DNA from: RH-AL1 sp965277355
Lineage (GTDB): Bacteria > Pseudomonadota > Alphaproteobacteria > Rhizobiales > Beijerinckiaceae
Direction: 5' to 3'
DNA length: 64,000 nt
Assembly (NCBI GenBank): GCA_965277355.1
Contig: CBDICN010000001.1
Location: 558,001-622,000 of the forward strand
Positions 17,725 to 24,864 of this stretch are shown piece after piece. The translations under genes were made by a program, and so were the position numbers. The stretch's first letter is position 1. The number at the start of each line of letters is the position of its first letter. A model generated the notes under the pieces. That model saw nothing but the letters and a program-made list of their open reading frames with translations. It was not told the DNA's origin and made no database searches.

Positions 17725-18696
17725 TCAGATCGCGGCAAGACCCTCGAAGATCTTGGCATAATGGTCGACGAGCGGATCGAGCGCGAGGGCGATGCCGTCG
17801 AAACGCTTGCGGGTGACGGCGCGGGCGAGTTGGAACTGGAAGGTCTTTGCACCGGACGACAAGGCCTTGCACGAGTCGGTTGCGGAGTCGAGAAAGGCCC
17901 ATCCCGCGCCCAAGCTGTCAAGCCATCGCAGATGGCTGCCGAGCAGCTCGAAGTTCATACCAAGCTGGCGCGCGGTGTTGAACGCGTACTTGTGGAGGAA
18001 GGCGTTCTCCCGCTCGGCCGCCGCCTCCGCCTGCTCGCGGACGCGCGCGCGAAAGGCGGCGATCGGGTTCTCCGCCGGTGCCCGGGCGAGATGCCGGCGC
18101 AACAGATGTATCGACGTCGTGGCGTCGAGCGGCTTGCGGTGGTCGAACTTGACGAACTCGGCATAGGGCAACAGCGCCGCGCCCGGAGGCTGGCGCAGGA
18201 TAGCATCGTAGTCGTCGCCGCCGAGCAGGTGGAAGCCTGTCCCGTGAAAATAGTCGAGTTCGCGCTTGCCCGGATCAATTCGGTTGACCGCGATCGTCGT
18301 CTTGGTGTGCTCGAGCCCGTAGCAGACGCCCCGAGTATCCGGCAGGAAGAAGCTGTCGACCTCGACGAGCACCATGCGGCCGCGAGCGGCCTGTTCGACG
18401 ACATGCGCCTCGAGCGTATCGTAGAGCGCGAGTTCCTGGACCTCGAGCCCGAACTGGTCCTTGAGATCTTCCAGCGGAAACTTCGTGAAGGTGAAGTGAT
18501 CGCCCTCGAAATCCTGCGCCACGGTGAAGCCGAGCGCGGCGCTCGGATCCTCGTGTAGCGCGTGGAGGATCTCGATCCATACGTCGATATAGCAGTTCGT
18601 CTCCGGCCAGTCGCGGGCGCCGTCATGCAGCGGATGCGGCGCGTAGGATCGCGGCGACAGCGATGGGATGACGACGCACGGCGCCTTGGCGAGCAT
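17725..18696 (-). CDS. DUF1839 family protein, possible papain-like acyltransferase
   Basis: A 323-residue DUF1839 protein. Conserved-looking residues are Cys35 in ETNCYIDVW, Asp114 and Asp120 in VDSFFLPDT, and His130 in YGLEHTKTTIAVNRID. The Cys...His/Asp order and the D-x-F-x-x-P block resemble the papain-like fold of BtrH-type acyltransferases, which move an aminoacyl unit from a carrier protein to an amine. This resemblance is my inference, not a family assignment. It starts 2 bases after the aminoacyl-carrier ligase and ends 3 bases before the GH2 gene, and the family is usually found beside such ligases. A role as transferase or release enzyme for the charged carrier is plausible. Confidence 0.82.
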   Translation of the reverse strand: MLAKAPCVVIPSLSPRSYAPHPLHDGARDWPETNCYIDVWIEILHALHEDPSAALGFTVAQDFEGDHFTFTKFPLEDLKDQFGLEVQELALYDTLEAHVVEQAARGRMVLVEVDSFFLPDTRGVCYGLEHTKTTIAVNRIDPGKRELDYFHGTGFHLLGGDDYDAILRQPPGAALLPYAEFVKFDHRKPLDATTSIHLLRRHLARAPAENPIAAFRARVREQAEAAAERENAFLHKYAFNTARQLGMNFELLGSHLRWLDSLGAGWAFLDSATDSCKALSSGAKTFQFQLARAVTRKRFDGIALALDPLVDHYAKIFEGLAAI

Positions 18697-18698
18697 GG

Positions 18699-19610
18699 TC
18701 AGGCCCAGAGCGCGTCGCGCACGGCGCGCGGCCAGGCCGCAACGTCGAGCCCATGCGTCTTGAACAGGGCCAGGGCGAGCCGCTCCATTCCGAAGCCGAC
18801 GCAGGCGGTGTGCGCGGTCGTGCCGTCCTGCATGCGCAGGTCCCAGGCCGAGCCGAAATGGTCCTGGTGGTAGTTGAAGCTGATGCAGGCGGTCGGCTTC
18901 TTGCCGTCGTTGATCGGCACGACCAGCTCGAACTTGAGTTCCTGGTCGCGCTGGCTCGCCTTCAGCATGCGGCCGGCGCGGCCGAAGAACGGATCGTTGG
19001 CGATCTCGACCTTGTGCGGCAGTTCGAGCTGGTCGACGAGCTCGACGGCCCGTTCCAGCCAGACCTGGCGGAAGGCGGTGACCTGCGCGGGGGTGCCGAT
19101 GCGCACATATTCGCGCTGCCGGAACATCTGCATGCGGTCCGGGTCCTTCGAGGGCTCGTGGCGGAAGCAGTAGGAGTAGATGTCGTAGATGCCGCCGCTC
19201 TTCGGCAGCGCGCCGCGACGCGAGATCACAGGATAGAGCGGGTAGCAGGCCGCCGGCGCCAGGGCGACGTCGGTGACCGCCTGATCGCCGGTCCAGTCGA
19301 GATCGGCGTGGAGGCGTTCGAGGAGGACCGCATGTTCCTTGTCGTCGCCGCGGAAGCTGTGGATCGTCCCGGCCATGTCTGGAAAGTTCTTGAGGTAGCC
19401 CGAGCGCTCGAAATCCTTGCGGTTCATGCCCGGCGGAAAGCGCAGCACCTCGGGATCGGATTCTTTGCCGAAGCGGGTGATCAGCGCGGTGAGGCGCTCG
19501 ATCACCTCCTCGAAGAGGCCGCTGCGGCCGTAGAGCCCGTCGACGCCCATGTCGAACAGGAGACCCTTGGCAAACATCTCATCGAGCAGAGGAGCGCAGA
19601 CGACGCACAT
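18699..19610 (-). CDS. Amino acid:[carrier protein] ligase (class II aaRS paralogue)
   Basis: A 303-residue homologue of the atypical seryl-tRNA synthetase core that lacks a tRNA-binding arm and instead charges a small amino acid on the phosphopantetheine of a carrier protein. Motif 2 is visible as YSYCFRHEPSKDPDRM, motif 3 as GFGMERLALALF. The three zinc ligands fit Cys122 (ACYPLYP), Glu167 (RQREYVR) and Cys270 (TACVGFG); their spacing agrees with what I recall for the Bradyrhizobium enzyme Bll0957. Glycine or alanine are the substrates known for the family. It is the third gene of the operon after the carrier protein and the flavoprotein. Confidence 0.93.
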   Translation of the reverse strand: MCVVCAPLLDEMFAKGLLFDMGVDGLYGRSGLFEEVIERLTALITRFGKESDPEVLRFPPGMNRKDFERSGYLKNFPDMAGTIHSFRGDDKEHAVLLERLHADLDWTGDQAVTDVALAPAACYPLYPVISRRGALPKSGGIYDIYSYCFRHEPSKDPDRMQMFRQREYVRIGTPAQVTAFRQVWLERAVELVDQLELPHKVEIANDPFFGRAGRMLKASQRDQELKFELVVPINDGKKPTACISFNYHQDHFGSAWDLRMQDGTTAHTACVGFGMERLALALFKTHGLDVAAWPRAVRDALWA

Positions 19611-19640
19611 GGAACAGTCTCTCGAAGAAGGAGAACGGGT

Positions 19641-20825
19641 TTAGGCGACGAGGTTCGTATCGAGGCGGTGGACGAGCAGCATCTTCGATGTGTTTCCGTA
19701 GATGCGGTCATTGTTGATCATCAGCTGCGCGGAAAGGATGTCGCGATAGTGCCGGGCGACCGAGAACGGCGTGTCGTTCTTGAAGCCGGCGATGCCGCAG
19801 ACGATCATCGCCTTGTTGACGATCTCGATGGCCATTTGCGATGTGGCGACCTTCACGTTGTTCATCGTGACGGAGAAGCCGACCGAGGTCAGCTCGTCGT
19901 CGTCGCGCTGAGCCTCATCGAAGCGGTGCAGGCCGTCGCGCGCCATCGACTTCATCATCTGCAACTGGCTTGCCGCCTCCGCGATACGGATGGCGCCGGG
20001 TGGCGTCTCGCTCGGGCGCTTGCGCGCGTCGGCCCTGACGAAGGCCTGCGCCTTGTGCACGGCGGACAGCGCGATGCCGTACCACAGCGCCGCCCAGAGC
20101 AGGTGCGAGGTCGCGAGCATCGAGCGCGCGGCGATCTCCGCGAACGGCCGCGGCATGATGTGCGACGCCGGTCCGGACGCCTTGAGCTTGAAGCCCTCGG
20201 AGCACGTGCCGCGCATGCCCATTGCGTCCCACGCGGACGTGCGCTCCAGCGAGCAATGATCCTTCATCACTACGACGAGGACCTGGTCGGCCGGCGGCGA
20301 GTTGGGTTCGCGCCGCGCTGTCGCGAGGATCGCGTCGGCATCGGCGCCGTAGGAGATCACCGACGCGTTCTTCTCGAGCCGATAGGTGTCGCCGTCGAGC
20401 TCGACGGCGCACAACGACGTCCGCAGGTCGCCGCCGACACCCGCCTCCGAGGTGGCGGAGGCCAAGAGCAGCTGCTCGTCGGCGATTCGGCGCAGGAAGG
20501 AGCGGTGCCACTCGCTCGCCTGCGCGTGCGACACGAGGCTCGAAATCTGGATCTGGTGCATGGCGAACACCATGCCGGCCGAAGAGCATTGCTGCCCCAG
20601 GAGCGAGCAGATTTCGGCGATGGTGGAAAGGGTCGCTCCTTCGCCGCCGAACTCGATCGGCAGCATCGCGCCGAGCAGACGTCCGGCTTTCATCGCGGCG
20701 ATCGCCTCTCTCGGGAAGCGGCCTCGCCTGTCGACGTCGGCCGCGTGGAGCGCCGCCACTTTCGCGGCCTCGCTGCCGCGCTCGATGAGTCTCGTCCCGG
20801 TGCCGGACGCGCCGAACGCGGTCAT
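19641..20825 (-). CDS. Acyl-CoA dehydrogenase-family flavoprotein
   Basis: A 394-residue protein with the three acyl-CoA dehydrogenase domains: helical N-terminus (GAMLPIEFGGEGA), beta domain (LLASATSEAGVGGD at about 130-143) and C-terminal helices. In this operon it probably acts on a carrier-bound rather than CoA-bound substrate, for example oxidising or desaturating an aminoacyl thioester, as prolyl- or aminoacyl-carrier dehydrogenases do. That is inference from context. Its ATG overlaps the stop of the carrier-protein gene by one base (TGATG). The usual catalytic Glu cannot be located with certainty by eye. Confidence 0.87.
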   Translation of the reverse strand: MTAFGASGTGTRLIERGSEAAKVAALHAADVDRRGRFPREAIAAMKAGRLLGAMLPIEFGGEGATLSTIAEICSLLGQQCSSAGMVFAMHQIQISSLVSHAQASEWHRSFLRRIADEQLLLASATSEAGVGGDLRTSLCAVELDGDTYRLEKNASVISYGADADAILATARREPNSPPADQVLVVVMKDHCSLERTSAWDAMGMRGTCSEGFKLKASGPASHIMPRPFAEIAARSMLATSHLLWAALWYGIALSAVHKAQAFVRADARKRPSETPPGAIRIAEAASQLQMMKSMARDGLHRFDEAQRDDDELTSVGFSVTMNNVKVATSQMAIEIVNKAMIVCGIAGFKNDTPFSVARHYRDILSAQLMINNDRIYGNTSKMLLVHRLDTNLVA

Positions 20826-21076
20826 CAGGCAGCGAACGCGGCACGGCTGAGCTGGCCGATACAGCCCGCGATGGCATCGACGCTGGCGAAGCTGCGCCGG
20901 TTCAGCATGTGCTCCGGGAATTCGACGTCTAAGCTGTCCTCAATGGCGAGCATAAGCTGCACGGCCGCGAAGGACGTCAGACCCACGGCGTAGAGGTCCT
21001 GGTCGTTGCGCAAGGCCGCAATCGGCAACGGCAGACGTCCGTGCTCGGCAATCAGTCCGCGTATGATCTCGATCAT
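20825..21076 (-). CDS. Stand-alone acyl/aminoacyl carrier protein
   Basis: An 83-residue four-helix carrier protein. The phosphopantetheine site is Ser35 in DLYAVGLTSFAAVQ, matching the D-x-x-x-x-G-L-T-S pattern of carrier proteins that partner with amino acid:[CP] ligases rather than the DSL motif of fatty-acid AcpP. The start follows a good GGAGG site. It is the first gene of the operon and is translationally coupled to the flavoprotein. It is the presumed acceptor of the amino acid activated by the ligase. Confidence 0.9.
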   Translation of the reverse strand: MIEIIRGLIAEHGRLPLPIAALRNDQDLYAVGLTSFAAVQLMLAIEDSLDVEFPEHMLNRRSFASVDAIAGCIGQLSRAAFAA

Positions 21077-21185
21077 GTTCGTAAGCCTCCAATGCTGCGA
21101 TAACGCCCTAGTAGACGAGCGTTTGCAAGTATTGAAAGCTAAACGCCGGACACTTTAAAGTTCCATGGTGCACAAACGTTAAATA

Positions 21186-21214
21186 CTTCGAGATCGAAGC
21201 TTAAAGCGCTTTAA
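21186..21214. terminator. Paired inverted repeats between the dehydrogenase and the carrier-protein operon
   Basis: Two adjacent inverted repeats lie at the end of the dehydrogenase gene: CTTCGA-GA-TCGAAG (21186-21199) and a 14-base perfect palindrome TTAAAGCGCTTTAA (21201-21214) that contains the TAA stop. Read on the minus strand they precede an AT-rich stretch, so they may terminate the upstream operon, or act as an operator for the carrier-protein promoter located between here and 21077. The local AT content is clearly above that of the neighbours. Confidence 0.45.
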
Positions 21215-22119
21215 CCACGAAACTTGGTGACTATGTCGCCTTGTCGGCCTTCGCGCTTCGGTAGCCGCGCGATCAACGCCGAGGTATCCCAGCGTCCGCC
21301 GCCCATCGCCTGCACCTCGGCGTAGAACTGATCGACCAGCGCGGCGACAGGAAGGCTGGCGCCGTTGTGTCGCGCCTCGTCGAGGCAGATCGCGAGGTCC
21401 TTGCGCATCCAGTTCAAAGCGAAGCCGTGGTCGAACTCGCCCGCGACCATCGTCTTGTAGCGGTTCTCCATCTGCCAGGATTGCGCGGCGCCCTTCGAGA
21501 TGACGGCGATCACCGCCTCCGGATCGAGCCCGGCCCTCTGAGCGAAATGCAGGCCCTCGGACAGACCCTGGACGATGCCGGCAATGCAAATCTGGTTGAC
21601 CATCTTGGTGAGCTGGCCGGCGCCGGCAGGCCCCATCAGCCGGCAGGCCTGGGCGTAGGACTGGATCAGCGGTTCGGTCTTGCCGTAGGACCCCTCGTCA
21701 CCGCCGCACATGACGGTGAGCTTGCCCTTCTCGGCGCCGGCCTGACCGCCGGAGACGGGCGCATCGAGGAAAGCGAAGCCGTGGCTTTCTGCCGCCTGGG
21801 CGAGTTCGCGCGCGACCTCGGCCGAAGCGGTCGTGTGGTCGATGAAGATCGCACCCTGCTTCAGCACCCCGAAAGCGCCGCCCTCGCCGATCGTGACGGC
21901 GCGCACGTCTTGGTCGTCGCCGACGCAGCAGAAGACAAAATCCTGTCCCTTCGCGGCCTCGGCCGGCGTCTCCGCGACCTTGCCGCCGTGCTTCTTGACC
22001 CAGTCCCCCGCTCGGGACGCGGTACGATTGAAGACGGTGACCTCATGGCCGGCGGCGGCCAGATGGCCGGCCATCGGGAAGCCCATCATGCCGAGGCCGA
22101 GGAAGGACACGTTCGCCAT
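21211..22119 (-). CDS. Beta-hydroxyacid dehydrogenase (3-hydroxyisobutyrate/tartronate semialdehyde type)
   Basis: A 302-residue NAD(P)-dependent dehydrogenase. The dinucleotide loop is GLGMMGFPMAGHLAAAGH near the N-terminus. The substrate loop reads DAPVSGGQAGAEKG and the catalytic Lys lies in LTKMVNQICIAG (about residue 171). These match the family of 3-hydroxyisobutyrate, tartronate semialdehyde and related dehydrogenases; the exact substrate is open. ATG 22119 overlaps the stop of the binding-protein gene (TGATG), so the two are coupled. No valine-degradation genes are adjacent. Confidence 0.9.
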   Translation of the reverse strand: MANVSFLGLGMMGFPMAGHLAAAGHEVTVFNRTASRAGDWVKKHGGKVAETPAEAAKGQDFVFCCVGDDQDVRAVTIGEGGAFGVLKQGAIFIDHTTASAEVARELAQAAESHGFAFLDAPVSGGQAGAEKGKLTVMCGGDEGSYGKTEPLIQSYAQACRLMGPAGAGQLTKMVNQICIAGIVQGLSEGLHFAQRAGLDPEAVIAVISKGAAQSWQMENRYKTMVAGEFDHGFALNWMRKDLAICLDEARHNGASLPVAALVDQFYAEVQAMGGGRWDTSALIARLPKREGRQGDIVTKFRG

Positions 22120-22949
22120 CAATTGCTCCTGGGTGCGGGCAGCGGGTAGATCGGGAAGTCGAAATAGCGCGCGCTGATTCTGGCGAAAGTTCCGTCCGCC
22201 ATGCTCTCGCCGATGGCCTTGTCGAAAGCCGCCTTGAGCGTCTCGTCGTCCTTAAGCAGGCCGACGCCGATGCCAGCGCCGAAGTAGGCCGGGTCGCGCG
22301 CGACGTCGGCGAGGATCCTGCAGCAGCGCGCGTCGCGTCGCGTCTCAAGAAAGGTGACGATGGCGTCCTTGTCGCCGACAGCCGCGTCGACCCTGCCGAC
22401 CTCGAGGTCGAGAATCGCTTCGGAGAGGGTGGCGTAGGTCCTGATCTGCGCGTCTTTGTAGGCGTGCTCGACGAAGGCCTGGTGCGGTCCGCCCCGTTCG
22501 ACCCCGATGCGCCTTCCGGCGAGGGCCTCGGGTGCGTCCGACGTGAGATTCGTCGATTTTTGCACGAGGATGGCCGATGGCATGAGAACGTAGGGCTTCG
22601 AGAAGGCGATCTGCGCCTTCCGGACCTCGTTGATCTCCATCGCCGCCATGATGGCATCGTAGTGGTGGTCGAGGAGGCCCGGAATCATGCTGTCCCAGTC
22701 CTGCGCGACGAAGGTGCAGGTCACCGCCATGCGCTTGCAGAGGTCGGCGCCGAGATCGATCTCGAAGCCGGCGAGCTTGTCGCCGTCCCAGTAGTTGTAG
22801 GGTGGCCGGGCGCCCTCGCTCGCGATCGTGAGATGGGCCGGGATGGTCGCTCTGGCGCCTTCGGCGGCCGGCTCACAGGACGCCGGCAGCGGCGACGGGA
22901 GCGATGTCGCGACGACGATCGCGATGAGCCACGGGCACGCGTGCGACAT
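22119..22949 (-). CDS. Family 3 extracellular solute-binding protein, orphan
   Basis: A 276-residue periplasmic binding protein with a signal peptide (about 1-25). Family 3 landmarks are GARPPYNYWDGDKLAGFEIDL (split around residues 45-65), DAIMAAMEINEVRKAQIAFSKPY and the GRVDAAVGDK segment. This group binds polar amino acids or, in methylotrophs, can be MoxJ/XoxJ-like; the features here look closer to lysine/arginine/ornithine-type proteins. No permease or ATPase is adjacent, and it is coupled to a dehydrogenase. It may work with a transporter encoded elsewhere or act as a sensor. Confidence 0.83.
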   Translation of the reverse strand: MSHACPWLIAIVVATSLPSPLPASCEPAAEGARATIPAHLTIASEGARPPYNYWDGDKLAGFEIDLGADLCKRMAVTCTFVAQDWDSMIPGLLDHHYDAIMAAMEINEVRKAQIAFSKPYVLMPSAILVQKSTNLTSDAPEALAGRRIGVERGGPHQAFVEHAYKDAQIRTYATLSEAILDLEVGRVDAAVGDKDAIVTFLETRRDARCCRILADVARDPAYFGAGIGVGLLKDDETLKAAFDKAIGESMADGTFARISARYFDFPIYPLPAPRSN

Positions 22950-23085
22950 CCTAAACGAGATCAGCGTGACGACTCCGGCAGGGATGGGAGGCTCGAGCTT
23001 GAAAACAGTGCCTCAGATAGGCTCGCTCGCGCAACCCGTCCCATATAAGAGCCGGGCACGTCGAGGCGTATGGAGAAGGGGAGAC

Positions 23086-24207
23086 ATGGCGAGCGAAAAG
23101 GATGTACTCGATTCGCTGCGCACGATCGCGGGGCCGGACGGGCGCACATCGGTGTCGCGCTCGAACGGCATCGCCGGTCTCACCATTCGCGGCGACAAGG
23201 TCTATCTCGCGCTCGCCGGCGACCCGCGCCTCGCCGTGGCGATGGAGACGATGCGCAGCGAGGTCGAGAAGGCGGTGAAAGCCCTGCCGGGTGTCGCCGG
23301 CGCGATCATCAGCTTGACGACGGAGGCCGCACCGGCGCCGACCGCGGCGGCACACGCGCATGTCAAAGCCGGGCCGGCCGCCGCGCCGCGGCCGGCGCCA
23401 GCCCGCAATATCGCCATTCCAGGCATCGAGCGCATCATCGCGGTCGCGTCCGGCAAGGGCGGGGTCGGCAAGTCGACCACCGCGGTTAATCTCGCCATCG
23501 GCCTCTCCGCGCTGGGCTGGCGAATCGGCATCCTGGACGCCGACGTGTTCGGCCCTTCGCTGCCGCGGCTGCTCGGCCTCGACGAGAAGCCGAATCTGGA
23601 AGGCAAGATGCTGAAGCCGCTGCAGGCGTTCGGGATCAAGGCCATGTCGATTGGCTTCCTCGTCGAGGAGAAAGAGGCGATGATCTGGCGCGGCCCGATG
23701 GTGATGTCGGCCATCAACCAGCTGCTGCGGGAGGTCGACTGGGGCGAGCTCGACTGCCTCGTCGTCGACATGCCGCCAGGCACCGGCGATGCGCAGCTGT
23801 CCCTGGCGCAAGGGGTGCCGCTCGCCGGCGCCGTGATCGTCTCGACGCCCCAGGATCTCGCGCTGATCGATGCCCGGCGCGGCGTCGCGATGTTCGAGAA
23901 GACCAACGTCCCGATCCTCGGCGTGGTCGAGAACATGAGCTACTTCGTCTGCCCGCACTGTCAGGAGCGTTCCGACATCTTCGCACATGGCGGCGCGCGC
24001 CACGAGGCCGAGCGGCTCGGTGTTCCATTTCTCGGCGAGGTGCCGCTGTCGCTGTCGATCCGGCAGCAGGCCGATGCCGGCCGGCCGACAGCGGCGGTCG
24101 CGGCCGACAGTCCTTCGGGTCAGATCTATCATGCCATCGCCGCTCAGGTGAAAGCCGGTCTGGAAGGCACACGAATGCGGGCGGCGCCGCGCATTGTCAT
24201 GGAGTGA
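23086..24207 (+). CDS. apbC: Mrp/ApbC iron-sulfur cluster carrier ATPase
   Basis: A 373-residue P-loop protein that carries and delivers [4Fe-4S] clusters. The deviant Walker A SGKGGVGKSTT lies at about residues 122-132, preceded by an N-terminal MIP18/DUF59 domain (about 5-85) and an Ala/Pro-rich linker. Two closely spaced cysteines in FVCPHC near residue 287 are the cluster-binding CxxC. ATG 23086 has GGGGAGA directly upstream; the longer upstream frame overlaps the divergent gene and is rejected. It is monocistronic, followed by tRNA-Trp. Confidence 0.93.
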   Translation: MASEKDVLDSLRTIAGPDGRTSVSRSNGIAGLTIRGDKVYLALAGDPRLAVAMETMRSEVEKAVKALPGVAGAIISLTTEAAPAPTAAAHAHVKAGPAAAPRPAPARNIAIPGIERIIAVASGKGGVGKSTTAVNLAIGLSALGWRIGILDADVFGPSLPRLLGLDEKPNLEGKMLKPLQAFGIKAMSIGFLVEEKEAMIWRGPMVMSAINQLLREVDWGELDCLVVDMPPGTGDAQLSLAQGVPLAGAVIVSTPQDLALIDARRGVAMFEKTNVPILGVVENMSYFVCPHCQERSDIFAHGGARHEAERLGVPFLGEVPLSLSIRQQADAGRPTAAVAADSPSGQIYHAIAAQVKAGLEGTRMRAAPRIVME

Positions 24208-24227
24208 GGCGCCTCGGAGTGAGGCGC
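24201..24227. repeat. 12-bp direct repeat at the apbC stop codon
   Basis: GGAGTGAGGCGC occurs at 24201-24212 and again at 24216-24227, separated by 3 bases. The first copy holds the apbC stop TGA, the second places another TGA shortly after. It looks like a small slippage duplication. Confidence 0.7.
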
Positions 24228-24335
24228 GGCCTGGCCATGCTTCCGACGCCCGATATATCGCGTCGGGTGCTCGGCGCGACGATCGATCGTAACCCTTGCT
24301 CCACGACCCACGAAGCGGCTAAGAACCGGCCGCGT

Positions 24336-24413
24336 AGGAGTGTAGCTCAATTTGGTTAGAGCACCGGTCTCCAAAACCGGGGGTTGGGGGTTCGAGTCCC
24401 TCCTCTCCTGCCA
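24336..24413 (+). tRNA. tRNA-Trp (CCA anticodon)
   Basis: A 78-base tRNA with encoded 3' CCA. The D arm GCTC...GAGC, anticodon stem CCGGT/ACCGG with loop CTCCAAA (anticodon CCA, tryptophan), and T arm with GGTTCGAGTCCC are all intact. The acceptor stem AGGAGTG/CTCTCCT pairs at six of seven positions, with a T-T mismatch at the sixth pair. It is followed by the carrier-protein/FkbH locus on the same strand. Confidence 0.96.
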
Positions 24414-24576
24414 AACGCTTCTCCTGCCGCCGACGCGAGGGCCGCGCCGCCGGTCCCGAGGCGAGGGTCAATCGCTTGGCGTCCAATGGTCGTGCGTCGT
24501 CCTCCTGTCGACGATAGGCTCGCGCCGACACTCCCGACGTGGACGCTCCTGACGTGAAAGAGGCACCGTAGGCGCG

Positions 24577-24834
24577 ATGAACGAGACTGAGATCACGCAG
24601 AGCCTCAGCGCCATCTTCCGCGATGTCTTCGAGGATCCGGCCCTGACGGTTTCGCGCGACATGACGGCCGACGACATCGAAAGTTGGGATTCGGCGCGCA
24701 TGGTCGACCTGATCATCGGCGCCGAAGAGCGTTTCAACGTGAGATTCACGACGCGGGAAACGGACGGCCTCAAATGCGTCGGAGACTTCATCGATCTTAT
24801 CGCCCGCAAGACCGATGGCGCCGCGGAGGGCTGA
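24577..24834 (+). CDS. Acyl carrier protein partner of the FkbH-like protein
   Basis: An 85-residue carrier protein with the phosphopantetheine Ser39 in ESWDSARMVDLIIGAEERF. The W-D-S motif, in place of the DSL of AcpP, is common in carrier proteins paired with FkbH-type proteins. It lies 30 bases upstream of the FkbH-like gene and 163 bases after tRNA-Trp. The likely cargo is a glyceryl- or lactyl-type unit, inferred from the partner. It is clearly different from the carrier protein at 20.8 kb, whose site is G-L-T-S. Confidence 0.9.
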   Translation: MNETEITQSLSAIFRDVFEDPALTVSRDMTADDIESWDSARMVDLIIGAEERFNVRFTTRETDGLKCVGDFIDLIARKTDGAAEG

Positions 24835-24864
24835 GCCGCCGCCCACGCAAGGAGCGAAAAGGGG

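Noticed and set aside
18753..20993. 746-codon plus-strand open frame
   Set aside because: It is antisense to the ligase and flavoprotein genes, which have complete motifs; long antisense frames are expected at this GC content.
22951..24132. 393-codon minus-strand frame
   Set aside because: It is antisense to apbC, whose P-loop and CxxC are intact.
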